From the NCBI RefSeq assembly GCF_002300165.1, contig NZ_MLCE01000022.1, forward strand, positions 62,001 through 126,000: a DNA stretch of 64,000 nucleotides, written 5' to 3'. Below are positions 41,853 through 51,297 of the stretch, one piece after another; positions within the stretch are counted from its first letter, which is position 1, and each line of letters starts with the position of its first letter. The notes under the pieces were generated by a model. It had not been told where the DNA came from, did not search any database, and was given only the letters and a program-made list of their open reading frames with translations. This DNA is from Streptomyces sp. Tue6028 (GTDB taxonomy: Bacteria > Actinomycetota > Actinomycetes > Streptomycetales > Streptomycetaceae). The position numbers and the translations under genes are program-made.

Positions 41853-44216
41853 ATGGAGACACTGCAGCCGGACGATCCGCGGGAGTTGGGGAGCTACCGG
41901 CTGCTGCGAAGACTGGGCGCGGGCGGCATGGGACGGGTGTACCTGGCCCGTTCGCCCGGCGGACGCACGGTCGCGGTGAAGGTGGTGCGCCCCGACCTGG
42001 CCGCGGACGCCGACTTCCGCCGCCGCTTCGAGCACGAGGTGGAGATAGCCCGCGCCGTCTCGGGCCGGCACACCGCCCCGGTCGTCGACGCCGACCCGGA
42101 CGCGCCGCTGCCGTGGCTGGCGACCTCGTACGTGCTCGGCCCCGACCTCACGGACGTGGTCGACGCCCACGGCGCGCTGCCCGAGCGCACGGTCCGCGCA
42201 CTGGGCGCGGGCCTCGCGACGGCCCTCCAGGAGATCCACGCGGCCGGCCTCATCCACCGCGACCTCAAGCCGTCCAACGTACTGCTGGCCGCCGACGGCC
42301 CCCGCGTCATCGACTTCGGCATCGCGCGGGCCGTGGACGGAAACCGCATGACACAGACGGGAGTCGTGGTCGGCTCGCCCGGCTACATGCCCCCCGAGCA
42401 GGCCATGGGACGGGACGTCGGCACGCCGGGCGACGTCTTCTCGCTGGGCGCCGTCCTGACCTTCGCGGCGACGGGCCACAACGCCTTCGGTGACGGCGCG
42501 GCCTCCCACGCGGCCATGCTCTACCAGATCGTGCACGGCGAGCCCGACCTCACCGGCGTACCGCAGTCCCTGCTCGGCCTGATCCGGGCGTGTCTGCTGA
42601 AGGAGCCGGACCAGCGGCCCGCCCCCGGCGAACTCGTGGCGGCCCTCGCACCGGGCGGCATCGACAGCGTGCTGACCGACTGGCTGCCGTCGGCGGTCGC
42701 CTCGACCATCGCGACGCACGCGGCGGGCATCCTGGACCTGGAGGCCCCGGACACCCCGGCTCCCCGACCGGCCCCCGCCACGGCACCGGTCTTCGGCCCG
42801 CCGCCGGCGATGCAGGGCGGCACACCGGCCCCGGGCACTCCCGCGCAGGGCACCCCCGCCCCGGCCGGGACGCCGGTGCCGGGCTACGGCTATCCGCCCG
42901 CCCAGGGCACCCCCGCCCCGGCGTACGGCGCCCCGGCAGGCGGCGGTCCGGCCGACGGCACCCCCCTGCCCGGCACGGTCGCCCTCGGCACGCCCCCGTC
43001 CGCCCCGGCGCCCTCCCGGCGCCGCTTCCTCGGACTGACGGCCGGCGTCGCCGGTGTCGCGGTCCTCGGCGGCGGCACCGCCTGGTGGCTGTCACGGGAC
43101 GGCGGCTCCTCCGACACCTCGACGGGCGCGGGCGGCTCCACCGGGCCCGACGCGGAGACCTTCACGACGCCGCCCGCCGGCACGGCACCGCAGGCCCTGT
43201 GGCACCGGTCGGTCCCCGAGGACAGCACGAGCGACGACGTGCCGCTGATGATCCACGACGGCCTGCTCATCGTCATCGGCGACCCGCTGGTGGCGTACGA
43301 CGTCAAGACGGGCAAGCCGAAGTGGTCCCGCAAGGGGGTCGCCAGGTCCGGCGCCCTGCCGCTGCTCGTCGACGGCACACTCTTCCTCGCCGACGGGGAC
43401 TTCGACGGCGTCCTCGTGGCCCTGGACGTGACCACGGGCAAGGAGGCCTGGCGCGCACGCCTCGACAAGAAGCTGGACCTCGACGAGACCGTCGCCGCCG
43501 ACGCCAAGCACGTCTACGTCACGGTGACGGACCTGAACGACTCGCACAGCGCCACCGACTACCGCAAGGGCGTCGCCGCGATCGACATCGGCACGCGTCG
43601 GCAGGTGTGGTCGCAGATGCGCGACTGGGGCACCGACAACTGGGACGTCCAGGGCACGGCCTCGGGGAAGTACCTCGCCTACGCGGACTCCAAGTACAAC
43701 CTGACCGTCCGCGACACGGCGACCGGACAGCAGCTGTGGACGAAGAAGCTCGGCGACGACTGGAGCTGGACCCCCAAGGTCGCCTCGGGGCTCGTCTTCC
43801 TCCAGGGCGACAAGCTGACGGCCCTCGACGCGGACACCGGCGAGGTCGTGTGGACGCTGTCGCCCAACGGCCGCCGCGGCTTCGACGAGCCCACGGTCAT
43901 CGACGACGTGCTGTACGTCGCCGACCACGACGGCGGGGTGTGGGCCGTCGAGGTCAGGACCGGGAAGAAGATCTGGCTCTGCGAGGACCCCGGAGCCCGC
44001 CGGGCGCCCACGACGTTCCTGCGGGCCGGAGCGACCCTGTACGGCGCGTCCTACTGGGACGAGGGCGGCATCTTCGCCATGGAGGCGAAGACGGGCAAGC
44101 CCCGCTGGGTCTACAACGACAACAAGGGCCCGGGCGAACCCTGGCGGGTCACCATCTCCGGCAACCGGCTGCTGGCGACGCACGGGTACGAGATCTACGC
44201 GCTGCCCGCCGTGTGA
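41853..44216 (+). CDS. Transmembrane Ser/Thr kinase with PQQ-type beta-propeller sensor and internal twin-arginine motif
   Basis: 787-residue kinase: RLGAGGMGRVYLA, HRDLKPSN, DFGIARA (about 15-270), then a Pro/Gly-rich linker with APAYG/GTPAPG repeats. The membrane segment is preceded by SRRRFLG (about 387-393), a Tat-type motif, then GLTAGVAGVAVLGGGTAWWL. The C-terminal about 340 residues form a PQQ/quinoprotein-type propeller (repeated DVKTGKPKWSRKG, DTATGQQLWTKKL, DADTGEVVWTLSP, EAKTGKPRWVYN). ATG 41853 has GGGGAAGG upstream; the frame reaches 41763. Confidence 0.88.
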   Translation: METLQPDDPRELGSYRLLRRLGAGGMGRVYLARSPGGRTVAVKVVRPDLAADADFRRRFEHEVEIARAVSGRHTAPVVDADPDAPLPWLATSYVLGPDLTDVVDAHGALPERTVRALGAGLATALQEIHAAGLIHRDLKPSNVLLAADGPRVIDFGIARAVDGNRMTQTGVVVGSPGYMPPEQAMGRDVGTPGDVFSLGAVLTFAATGHNAFGDGAASHAAMLYQIVHGEPDLTGVPQSLLGLIRACLLKEPDQRPAPGELVAALAPGGIDSVLTDWLPSAVASTIATHAAGILDLEAPDTPAPRPAPATAPVFGPPPAMQGGTPAPGTPAQGTPAPAGTPVPGYGYPPAQGTPAPAYGAPAGGGPADGTPLPGTVALGTPPSAPAPSRRRFLGLTAGVAGVAVLGGGTAWWLSRDGGSSDTSTGAGGSTGPDAETFTTPPAGTAPQALWHRSVPEDSTSDDVPLMIHDGLLIVIGDPLVAYDVKTGKPKWSRKGVARSGALPLLVDGTLFLADGDFDGVLVALDVTTGKEAWRARLDKKLDLDETVAADAKHVYVTVTDLNDSHSATDYRKGVAAIDIGTRRQVWSQMRDWGTDNWDVQGTASGKYLAYADSKYNLTVRDTATGQQLWTKKLGDDWSWTPKVASGLVFLQGDKLTALDADTGEVVWTLSPNGRRGFDEPTVIDDVLYVADHDGGVWAVEVRTGKKIWLCEDPGARRAPTTFLRAGATLYGASYWDEGGIFAMEAKTGKPRWVYNDNKGPGEPWRVTISGNRLLATHGYEIYALPAV

Positions 44217-44242
44217 GCGCGGGTCCCGGCCGGGACCCGCGC
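44217..44242. terminator. Palindromic terminator after the PQQ kinase
   Basis: A perfect 26-bp palindrome starts GCGCGGGTCCC directly after the kinase stop, forming a strong hairpin. Confidence 0.7.
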
Positions 44243-44327
44243 GACCGCGTGACCCGGACCTGAGCGTCCCCGGACCCGGAGGCGGGCCGTACGCCGCCGG
44301 GTCCGGCCCGCTGCTCTCGGCCGCGCG

Positions 44328-44356
44328 CCCCGGTCCGGAGGTGCTCCGGACCGGGG
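44328..44356. terminator. Second hairpin before the EssC-like gene end
   Basis: CCCCGGTCCGGA and TCCGGACCGGGG are perfect 12-bp arms with a 5-base loop. It serves the minus-strand EssC-like gene (stop at 44424). A 20-odd-bp direct duplication (GTGTGCGTGCCGTCGGCCC twice, near 44375-44425) lies beside it. Confidence 0.65.
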
Positions 44357-44423
44357 CCCGCGTGCGTCACATCGGTGTGCGTGCCGTCGGCCCGCGTCTC
44401 GGTGTGCGTGCCGTCGGCCCACG

Positions 44424-47400
44424 TCACATCGGCGTCGTGACCGTCAACGGCTCGCCGTCGCCCAGGTGCAGCAGGCCCTTGCCCGGGGTCACCGGCCCGC
44501 CGACCATGCTCCGGTTCGTGCGGATGCCGATGAGCTCACCCGCCGAGGAGTCCTGCGGGGAGAGCAGGATTCCGCGGCGGCCCTTCTTCATCTCCACCTG
44601 CCAGCCGGAGAAGCCGCTGCACACGTCGTCCTCGTCACCGGCGATGACCAGGCCCAGACCACGCTCCGCGCCGCGCTGCACGATCCGCTTGAACACGGTC
44701 TCGGCGTCGCAGTCCTCCAGCACCTCGCCGTCGTCGACGAGGACCACGACGGGCTCCTGCGGAGTGGCCGAGTCGATGGCCTCGCGCAGGTCGTCGCTCT
44801 CGATGTCGTCCTCGTCGAAGACCTTCAGCACGCCGTCCACGCCGTCGAGTTCACGCAGCGGCGACGGACGCGGCGCGGCGACGACGATGCGGACGCCCTG
44901 CGCCAGATACGACTTCGCCATGTTCATCAGGGTCGTACTGCGGCCCGACTTGGCCGGACCGGCGATGACGAACGTCGGCACACCCTGCGCGAGGTCGGGA
45001 CCGAAGCCCATGATGTCGTCGCCGCCGATGCCGACCAGGCTCCACAGCCTGGAGCGGGAGGCCTCCGGGTCGCGCATCTCCCAGGCGTCCGTGAAGGAGA
45101 TCCGGGTGGGCAGGACGTCGACGCGGAACGGGCGCCGCGAGCGCGGCAGATCGGCGTCACGGGCCGTCGCGGCCTCGCCGATCGCGGCGATCGCCGCGGC
45201 CTGTCCCTGACCCGTGGAGTCCTCGGAGAGCAGCGCGAACTGGGTCTCGGTGCCGTGCTCGTTGCGGTAGCCGCGGCCCGGCGGGATCTCCTCGGGGACC
45301 TTGCGGGCGTTGATGCCGAGCAGCGAGAAGTCCGAGCGGTCCGCGAGCCGCAGACCGTACTTGTCCTCGGTGAGCGAGCCGATGCGGGTCGACAGGATCT
45401 GGCGGTCGCCCGTCATCACCATGTGCAGGCCGACGCTCGCGCCCTCCCGCATCATCGCGGTCAGCTGGTCGGTCAGGTCACCGTGGTCGTACTCGCCGAG
45501 CGTCGGCAGCCAGCCCTCCCAGCGGTCGAGCAGCACCACGATGTGCGGCAGCCGCTCCTCCTCCGGCACCGCGGCCCGCTGCTCGCCGATGTCCGCGAAT
45601 CCCTTGTCGGCCAACAGGTCCTGGCGGCGGGTGAGTTCACCCTTGAGGCGGGCGATGAGACGGACCACGCGCTCGGTCTGGTTGCGACTGACGACGGCCC
45701 CGCAGTGCGGCAGCCGGGTCAGCGCGTTCAGGGCGCCGTTGCCGCAGTCGATGCCGTACAGGTGCACGTCCGCCGCCGAGTGGGTCCGCGCCAGCGAACC
45801 CGCGAGGGTCCGCAGGATCTGCGAGCGGCCACTGCGCGGCGCACCGCCGACGAGGAGATGACCGAACGAGGCGAAGTCCACGACGACCGGACGGCGGGCC
45901 TGGTCGGCGGGCAGGTCCTCCACACCGTACGGGGCGGGCGGCAGCTTGCCCGGTCCGCCCGAGAAGGCGGGCACCGGGATCTCGTCGAGCAGCAGGGTGT
46001 CGGACAGCGCGGGCAGCCACGGGCTGTGCTGGGCGGGGATGCCGAGCACCTGGTTGGCCTCGCGGACCGCGTCCACCAGCACCTTCAGGTCGGTGATCTC
46101 CTCCTCCTCGCGCTGCTGCGCCTTCGGCTTCACCAGCGCGGCCCGGCCCAGGTCCTCCCAGCCGAGCGGGCCCGCCCACGGGGCGAGCACCGTCGGATCG
46201 GCGGCGCCGGGACGACGGCCACCGACACGGCCCGACTGGAACGGCACCAGCGAGGCGTGCCCGAGGCGGACGTAGGCCCGTCCCGGGGTGCTCTTGGAGA
46301 TGTGTCCGGCCTCGGGGGAGTCGATGACGTCGCTGGACTCGCCGCCGTCGGTGACACGCAGGGCGATCCGCAGGTTGGTGTTCGCCCGGATCTCGGGGGA
46401 GACCACACCGCTCGGCCGCTGCGTGGCGAGCAGCAGGTGGATGCCCAGCGAGCGGCCCCGCTGGGCGATGTTCACCAGGCCCGTCACGAAGTCCGGCAGG
46501 TCGCGCACCATGGACGCGAACTCGTCGATGACGATGAGGAGTCGGGGGACCGGCGCCTGCGAAGGGTCGCGGCGCACGAGGTCCTGGTAGTCCTCGATGT
46601 CCTTGGCGTCGGCCGCGGCGAGGATGTGCTCGCGCCGCTTCAGCTCGGCGCCCAGCGACTCCAGGGCACGCTCGACGAGATGGGCGTCGAGGTCGGTCAC
46701 CATGCCGACGGTGTGCGGGAGTTTGACGCAGTCCTTGAACGCCGAGCCGCCCTTGTAGTCGACGAGGACGAACGTCATGTTCTCCGGCGTGTTCGCCACG
46801 GCCAGCGACGCCACGATGGTCTGCAGCAGCTCCGACTTGCCGGAACCGGTGGTGCCCGCGATCAGACCGTGCGGACCGTCCCGGCGCATGTCGATGCCGA
46901 ACGGGCCGTCGTACGACTCGCCGATGACCGCCATCGTCGACTGGCCGCCCATCCGCCAGCGCGCGGTGATCGCGTCACCGGTCGGCGGCTCCAGCTGGAG
47001 CACGTCGAGCAGTCGGCTGGCGCCCGGAAGCGCCGAGTCCTCGGTCTCGCCGCTGATGTCGCGCAGCGGGGACAGGGCACGCGACAGCCGAGCGCACCAG
47101 GCCGCCGAGACGAAGTCCGGCCGTACGTCGCGGACGCGCGCCACACCCGTCTGCTGGACGCGCAGCCGCAGTTCGAGTGCCTGCTCCGCGCCCGCCGCGG
47201 AGTCGTCGGCGTCGGCGGCGTGCCAGGCGTGGAAGGAAGGGAAACCGCCGGGGGCCGCCGGGACACCCGGTGCGACCCGCTGCTGCGGGACGGTGTGCTC
47301 CTCGGGCTTCGGCTCCGCGATCACGATGGCCTGGCACTCGCCGGGCAGGAACCGCTCCTCGGCGTCCAGACAGATCGCGTACATCGACATGGCGGGACCC

Positions 47401-48998
47401 TCGCGCAGCAGCCGCACCACGCCCGGCATGGAACGCAGCCGGCGCGAACCGTCCCACACGACCACGATGTCGGGGTCGTTGAACGACGCCTTGTTGCCGT
47501 TCTGCTTCGCCGCCTTCTGCCGGGCGTCGAGCAGCTGCGTCAGCTCGCCGATGCGGGCGCCGACGGTCTCCGCGTCCGTACCGATGAGGACGTTGGCGTC
47601 CTGGGCGCCCGAGGGCCGGCTGTGCGGCAGCCACCGCACCCAGTCCCAGCCCTCCCGGCCGCTGTTCTCCGTCAGTACGTAGAACTGCACGTCGAGCGGG
47701 CTGTGCAGCACGGCCGTCTGCGCGACGGCCCAACGCCCCAGTGCCTGCGCGGAATCGCCGGGCCCCGCGATGCCGACGACCCCGCGCTCACGCAGCGGGA
47801 GCGCGACCGGAGCGTCCTCGATGGTCCAGGTGACCTCACGCTTGTGGTCGTCCTGCTCCGGATCGTCGAGCACGACCTCGGAGGGCAGCCGGCCGGTCCC
47901 GACGCGCAGCAGCAGATGGTCCGCGTCGGTGCGCCGGCGCTCCCACAGCCGGGTGCGCGGCCCGGTGCCCAGCGACAGGACGGCCGCCGGGTCGGGCAGG
48001 GCCTGCCGCCGGTCGAGCCGTTCGGCGACCAGCGCCTCCTGGGCGTCCTTCTCGATCCGCTCCTTGTGCTCCTTGTACTCCTTGACCTGCTTGGCATGGG
48101 ACTTGCGCCCCTGCTTCTTGTCCATGAAGAAGTTGCCGAACATGATCAGGGGACTGAGCAGCGCCATGATCAGGTAGTACCAGCGCCCGAAGATCATCAC
48201 CGAGACGACGGCGCCGACCAGCGGGGTCACGGCCATCAGCCAGGGCAGCGGCCGGGCCTCGTAGTCACGAATGGGGCTGGGCAGCCGGAACTTGGTCTCC
48301 CGCTCCGGCGGGTGCAGCCGGGGCGGCCGGTTGTAGTCGAGGCCCGCACCGTCGTCCGACCACTTCAGGGCGGCGTTCGGGGGCGTGTAACGGTCCAGTT
48401 CGAAAAGGGTGTTGCCGACGGCGACCTGGCTGCCGAGCGGCCACTCGTCGCTGTCGCGCTCCTCGACGGCCGATCCGTCGAGGGTGACGCTCTCCTTGTC
48501 CTTCGCGTCCCCGTGCACGGCGACCTTGCAGGTCCCGTCCGTCGCCACGGACAGCGTCAGGGCCCGCTGCGGGAGCTCCGGGTCGTCGACGCGGATGTAG
48601 GAGGCGGGCCCGCTGCCGATGTCGTACCGGCCGATCCCGAGCCGGTGCACCGCGCCGGCCGCCGGACCGCCCGCGACCCTCAGCTCGACGAGCCCGGACG
48701 GTTCGCCCGGCAGGCACCCGGCGGGGTCGTGCAGACTGACGACGGCGCCCTCGCGCAGCGGCGAAGTACCTATCGTCGCACCGGGATCGACGGGATACCC
48801 GTCGACGTACGCGACGGGCGCCCCGCCGCTCGCGGCCTGGTGCTGCCCGATCGGGATGATCTGCGCGCCACCGCTGTACCCGACGTGCGCCGCCAGCTCC
48901 TTGGCGATGTCCCCCACCGAGGACTCGGGATCCGCATCAAGAACCACGTCGGCGGTGGCACCGCCGAGCGGATCGACGACGGTCAGAGTCAGGCGCAC
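44424..48998 (-). CDS. FHA-containing FtsK/SpoIIIE-type T7SS ATPase (EssC/EccC-like)
   Basis: 1524-residue membrane ATPase, the motor of type VII secretion. Seen in order: a ubiquitin-like start (VRLTLTVVDPLGG), a DUF-like region and an FHA-type domain (about 95-185, HRLGIGRYDIGSG), two helices (about 250-290), then three FtsK-type domains. P-loops: GTTGSGKS near 715 (canonical, Walker B LLIVIDEFAS), GGAPRSGRS near 1050 and AGPAKSGRS near 1344, the last two with an R for the usual K. A GTG with GGGGAGG upstream sets the start at 48998; the longer frame to 49397 is unlikely. Confidence 0.9.
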   Translation of the reverse strand: MRLTLTVVDPLGGATADVVLDADPESSVGDIAKELAAHVGYSGGAQIIPIGQHQAASGGAPVAYVDGYPVDPGATIGTSPLREGAVVSLHDPAGCLPGEPSGLVELRVAGGPAAGAVHRLGIGRYDIGSGPASYIRVDDPELPQRALTLSVATDGTCKVAVHGDAKDKESVTLDGSAVEERDSDEWPLGSQVAVGNTLFELDRYTPPNAALKWSDDGAGLDYNRPPRLHPPERETKFRLPSPIRDYEARPLPWLMAVTPLVGAVVSVMIFGRWYYLIMALLSPLIMFGNFFMDKKQGRKSHAKQVKEYKEHKERIEKDAQEALVAERLDRRQALPDPAAVLSLGTGPRTRLWERRRTDADHLLLRVGTGRLPSEVVLDDPEQDDHKREVTWTIEDAPVALPLRERGVVGIAGPGDSAQALGRWAVAQTAVLHSPLDVQFYVLTENSGREGWDWVRWLPHSRPSGAQDANVLIGTDAETVGARIGELTQLLDARQKAAKQNGNKASFNDPDIVVVWDGSRRLRSMPGVVRLLREGPAMSMYAICLDAEERFLPGECQAIVIAEPKPEEHTVPQQRVAPGVPAAPGGFPSFHAWHAADADDSAAGAEQALELRLRVQQTGVARVRDVRPDFVSAAWCARLSRALSPLRDISGETEDSALPGASRLLDVLQLEPPTGDAITARWRMGGQSTMAVIGESYDGPFGIDMRRDGPHGLIAGTTGSGKSELLQTIVASLAVANTPENMTFVLVDYKGGSAFKDCVKLPHTVGMVTDLDAHLVERALESLGAELKRREHILAAADAKDIEDYQDLVRRDPSQAPVPRLLIVIDEFASMVRDLPDFVTGLVNIAQRGRSLGIHLLLATQRPSGVVSPEIRANTNLRIALRVTDGGESSDVIDSPEAGHISKSTPGRAYVRLGHASLVPFQSGRVGGRRPGAADPTVLAPWAGPLGWEDLGRAALVKPKAQQREEEEITDLKVLVDAVREANQVLGIPAQHSPWLPALSDTLLLDEIPVPAFSGGPGKLPPAPYGVEDLPADQARRPVVVDFASFGHLLVGGAPRSGRSQILRTLAGSLARTHSAADVHLYGIDCGNGALNALTRLPHCGAVVSRNQTERVVRLIARLKGELTRRQDLLADKGFADIGEQRAAVPEEERLPHIVVLLDRWEGWLPTLGEYDHGDLTDQLTAMMREGASVGLHMVMTGDRQILSTRIGSLTEDKYGLRLADRSDFSLLGINARKVPEEIPPGRGYRNEHGTETQFALLSEDSTGQGQAAAIAAIGEAATARDADLPRSRRPFRVDVLPTRISFTDAWEMRDPEASRSRLWSLVGIGGDDIMGFGPDLAQGVPTFVIAGPAKSGRSTTLMNMAKSYLAQGVRIVVAAPRPSPLRELDGVDGVLKVFDEDDIESDDLREAIDSATPQEPVVVLVDDGEVLEDCDAETVFKRIVQRGAERGLGLVIAGDEDDVCSGFSGWQVEMKKGRRGILLSPQDSSAGELIGIRTNRSMVGGPVTPGKGLLHLGDGEPLTVTTPM

Positions 48999-49221
48999 TC
49001 TCGTCCTCCCCAGCCACCTGAGGCCGCTCCCGGAACGCCGGCCACAGTGCCCACGACGATAGCCGCTCCCGCCTTCCCGCAGGCAACGAGCCGTGTGAGG
49101 GCTCCTTGAAGACCCGCCGCCGGTCACATGCCCTGCGGCGCCCGCCCGCACAAGGCCGGAGCGCGCCCGTGACAGAACCGGGGTGTGCTCCTGCAAGCGC
49201 CGTAAGTAAGCTGCTTGCTCA

Positions 49222-49246
49222 ATGCGGAAGATCGCATCATCCGCAT
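49222..49246. promoter_or_regulatory. Inverted repeat in the divergent EssC/WXG promoter region
   Basis: ATGCGGA (49222-49228) and TCCGCAT (49240-49246) form a 7-bp inverted repeat, 53 bp before the WXG-like gene. The 300-bp gap (48999-49298) also holds a TAAGTAAG AT-rich patch. No gene in it. Confidence 0.4.
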
Positions 49247-49298
49247 CAGGAGCCACGGGGGTTGGCCCTGCGGCGAGTTGAAGCATGGAGGACGCCAC

Positions 49299-49607
49299 AT
49301 GGCCGGCGGCAAAGACGCAGACATCACATACGAGAAGATGCGGCACGCTGCGAAGCGTCTGGGCCACGAGAAGGAGAAGATGGAGGACAAGCTCCACGGG
49401 CTCGACAGCTACATCGACGGCCTGGTCGCGGACGGCTACACGACCGCGAAGGGTTCGCAGGCCTTCGACGACTCCTTCAAGGAGTTCACCAAGGGCATGA
49501 AGGACACCCTGGAGGGCCTCAAGGGCATGGCCAAGTTCCTCGACGACGCCGCGAAGGCGTACGAGGACCTGGACGACCAGCTGGCCAAGGGCGTGAAGGG
49601 GAAGTAG
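49299..49607 (+). CDS. WXG100-like small T7SS substrate/partner protein A
   Basis: 102-residue helical protein, two long helices around a short turn as in ESAT-6/WXG100, but with ADGY in place of WxG at the turn. It ends in YEDLDDQLAKGVKGK: Y88 with D92 gives the YxxxD/E signal for T7SS. ATG 49299 has GGAGG seven bases upstream. It is divergent from the EssC-like motor, so a likely secreted partner. Confidence 0.75.
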   Translation: MAGGKDADITYEKMRHAAKRLGHEKEKMEDKLHGLDSYIDGLVADGYTTAKGSQAFDDSFKEFTKGMKDTLEGLKGMAKFLDDAAKAYEDLDDQLAKGVKGK

Positions 49608-49941
49608 CGCCTCGCGTCCGGTGCGATGCGTGGGCGCGACGGGGTACTTGCGGTGTCCCGGCGCGCCCGTCGTCCCGTCGAAGCCCGGCTCGGTGCGGCG
49701 ACCGTGGAGGACTCGCTGCCCCGCTCACGCCCCGCACCCCGCGGATCGGCTTCAGCGGTGGCCCCCGACCGGTCCTCATCACCGAGGAGAGAGTCCGGTC
49801 GGCGACCGGTCAAGGATGCCTGGACGGCGAGCACCCGCCGAACAGGTGCGCAGGCGTTGATCGGGAGCGTGAGCGACAGGTCACCTGCCGCGTCGGCCGA
49901 CCGGTCGGCGTCCTTGTCCGCATCTCGCGAAGGGGACGAGC
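49608..49941. other. 334-bp gap without a gene
   Basis: Between WXG-like protein A and the first family member at 49942. Open frames have no Shine-Dalgarno or protein-like composition. Near the end, CGAAGGGGACGAGC gives the Shine-Dalgarno of the next gene. Confidence 0.5.
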
Positions 49942-50604
49942 ATGACCGCGCACGATGACCCTCCCGTTCTGCTCGAACCGTACGAGTGCAGCGTCGAGTT
50001 CCAGCCCGGCTGGATCGACCTGACGCTCCGTGAGGGTACGAAGGCCGAGGCCCGGGCAAGGGCGACGGAGGTCGTGCGTCGGCTCGACCCGCAGGCTCCG
50101 GCCATACAGAGTGCCTCGGTCATCGACGACATGGTCGGGCGCGCGGTAGCCCTCGACGCGGACGCCCCCACGCTCGCGGCGGCCTACTACTGCGACACAG
50201 GGAGGGCCCTGGCCACCCTCGTGGTCGACGGATACGGAGACGAGGGCGTGCCGCGCCCCGGCGTCGACGAGGTGATTCCGGCGCTGCTGCAGTGGGAGAA
50301 CGCCGACGTCACGGGCGCCCCCGAGATCACTCGACTCGAACTGCCCGCCGGTCCCGCCGTGCGTGTGCAGTCCGAGCTCAGGGTGAAGCGCATGTTCGGC
50401 TTCGGCCGAAAGCTGACCGAGTTCATCAAGTACGCGGTCTTTCCGCCCGCCCTGCAGACCCTCGTCGTCGTCACCGTGGAATGGGAGGAGACCTCCCGCT
50501 CCGAGCGGATCGCGGAACTGGCCGACGAGGCGGTACGGGCCCTGCGCATCACACCGCTCGTGGGTGACGGCGGGTCCACGGCCGCCCGGGGGCGCACCGA
50601 GTGA
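49942..50604 (+). CDS. Unrecognised soluble protein, T7SS-locus family member 1
   Basis: 220-residue protein with no signal peptide or helix long enough for a membrane. It shares a layout with the proteins at 50707, 51294, 54969 and 58739: an N-terminal GW-type strand (EFQPGWIDLTLREGT), a middle strand region, and a final helix (ERIAELADEAVRALRIT). The fit to the other members is weakest for this one. The Mog1/PsbP-like (LpqN) fold is a guess. It follows WXG-like protein A. Confidence 0.5.
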   Translation: MTAHDDPPVLLEPYECSVEFQPGWIDLTLREGTKAEARARATEVVRRLDPQAPAIQSASVIDDMVGRAVALDADAPTLAAAYYCDTGRALATLVVDGYGDEGVPRPGVDEVIPALLQWENADVTGAPEITRLELPAGPAVRVQSELRVKRMFGFGRKLTEFIKYAVFPPALQTLVVVTVEWEETSRSERIAELADEAVRALRITPLVGDGGSTAARGRTE

Positions 50605-50706
50605 CCGCGGTCCGGCCTTCCGCGGTGCCGAGGGGCGGAGCGTCGGCCTGCCCACACTTCCGGCATCGGCCGCACGCCGCTCCCGGAGACCCGGCCCACC
50701 GGCCGG

Positions 50707-51297
50707 TCATACCGCCTTGCTCAGGCGGAGGCTTCTGGCGAAGTCGTCGACGGCGTCGAAGGAGGCTTCGAGGAGCGCGGGGTCGTCGTAGTGGCCCTTG
50801 AGGACCAGATCGATCCCGTGTTCCGGATCGTTCCACGCGTACGCGACCGAGAGCATCAGAGCGCCGTCGGGTCCCGCCCAACTGCACAGGCTGCGCAGAC
50901 CCTCGCCGAAGCGAGGAGAGACGAAGGAGACCGTCTCCACGCGACGGCCTGCGGCGGCGGTCGCCGGATCGGGCTCGGCCAGCATGCTCAGGTGCACATC
51001 GCTGTGCTCCTCGTCGCAGGCGAACTGCTTGGTGAAGAAGACCAACGGCGCGGCTTGGGGCGGCATGGCGCCGAAGACGAACGCCTGGTCGGCCTGGACT
51101 CGGTCGCGCAGCCGGGTGGCCGAGCCCTCCAGGAACTTCCGCGTCCGCCGCTTCTCACGCCAGGTGAGGCTGCGCCGGTGGAGCAGGGCACTGGCATCGA
51201 GGTGGAGGTCCAGCCACCGAGCGAATTCGGATCCGCTGCCTCCCAGCGGCATCGGATACCACAGCGCCGGATCGGCGTCGGTCTCGACGATCATCAT
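50707..51297 (-). CDS. Unrecognised soluble protein, T7SS-locus family member 2
   Basis: 196-residue protein: WYPMPLGGSGSEFARWLDLHL, FVFGAMPPQAAPLVFFTKQF, WAGPDGALMLSVAYAWNDPEH, and a C-terminal helix LLEASFDAVDDFARSLRLS. The end resembles family members at 51294 and 58739 (FDAVxxxxR). ATG 51297 overlaps the upstream stop (ATGA) and has GGAG before it; the frame runs to TTG 51309. Last gene of the module that starts at 54017. Confidence 0.5.
   Translation of the reverse strand: MMIVETDADPALWYPMPLGGSGSEFARWLDLHLDASALLHRRSLTWREKRRTRKFLEGSATRLRDRVQADQAFVFGAMPPQAAPLVFFTKQFACDEEHSDVHLSMLAEPDPATAAAGRRVETVSFVSPRFGEGLRSLCSWAGPDGALMLSVAYAWNDPEHGIDLVLKGHYDDPALLEASFDAVDDFARSLRLSKAV

Noticed and set aside
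48999..49397. N-terminal extension of the EssC-like frame
   Set aside because: GTG 48998 has a GGGGAGG ribosome site; the extension overlaps the divergent WXG gene's start and is not protein-like.
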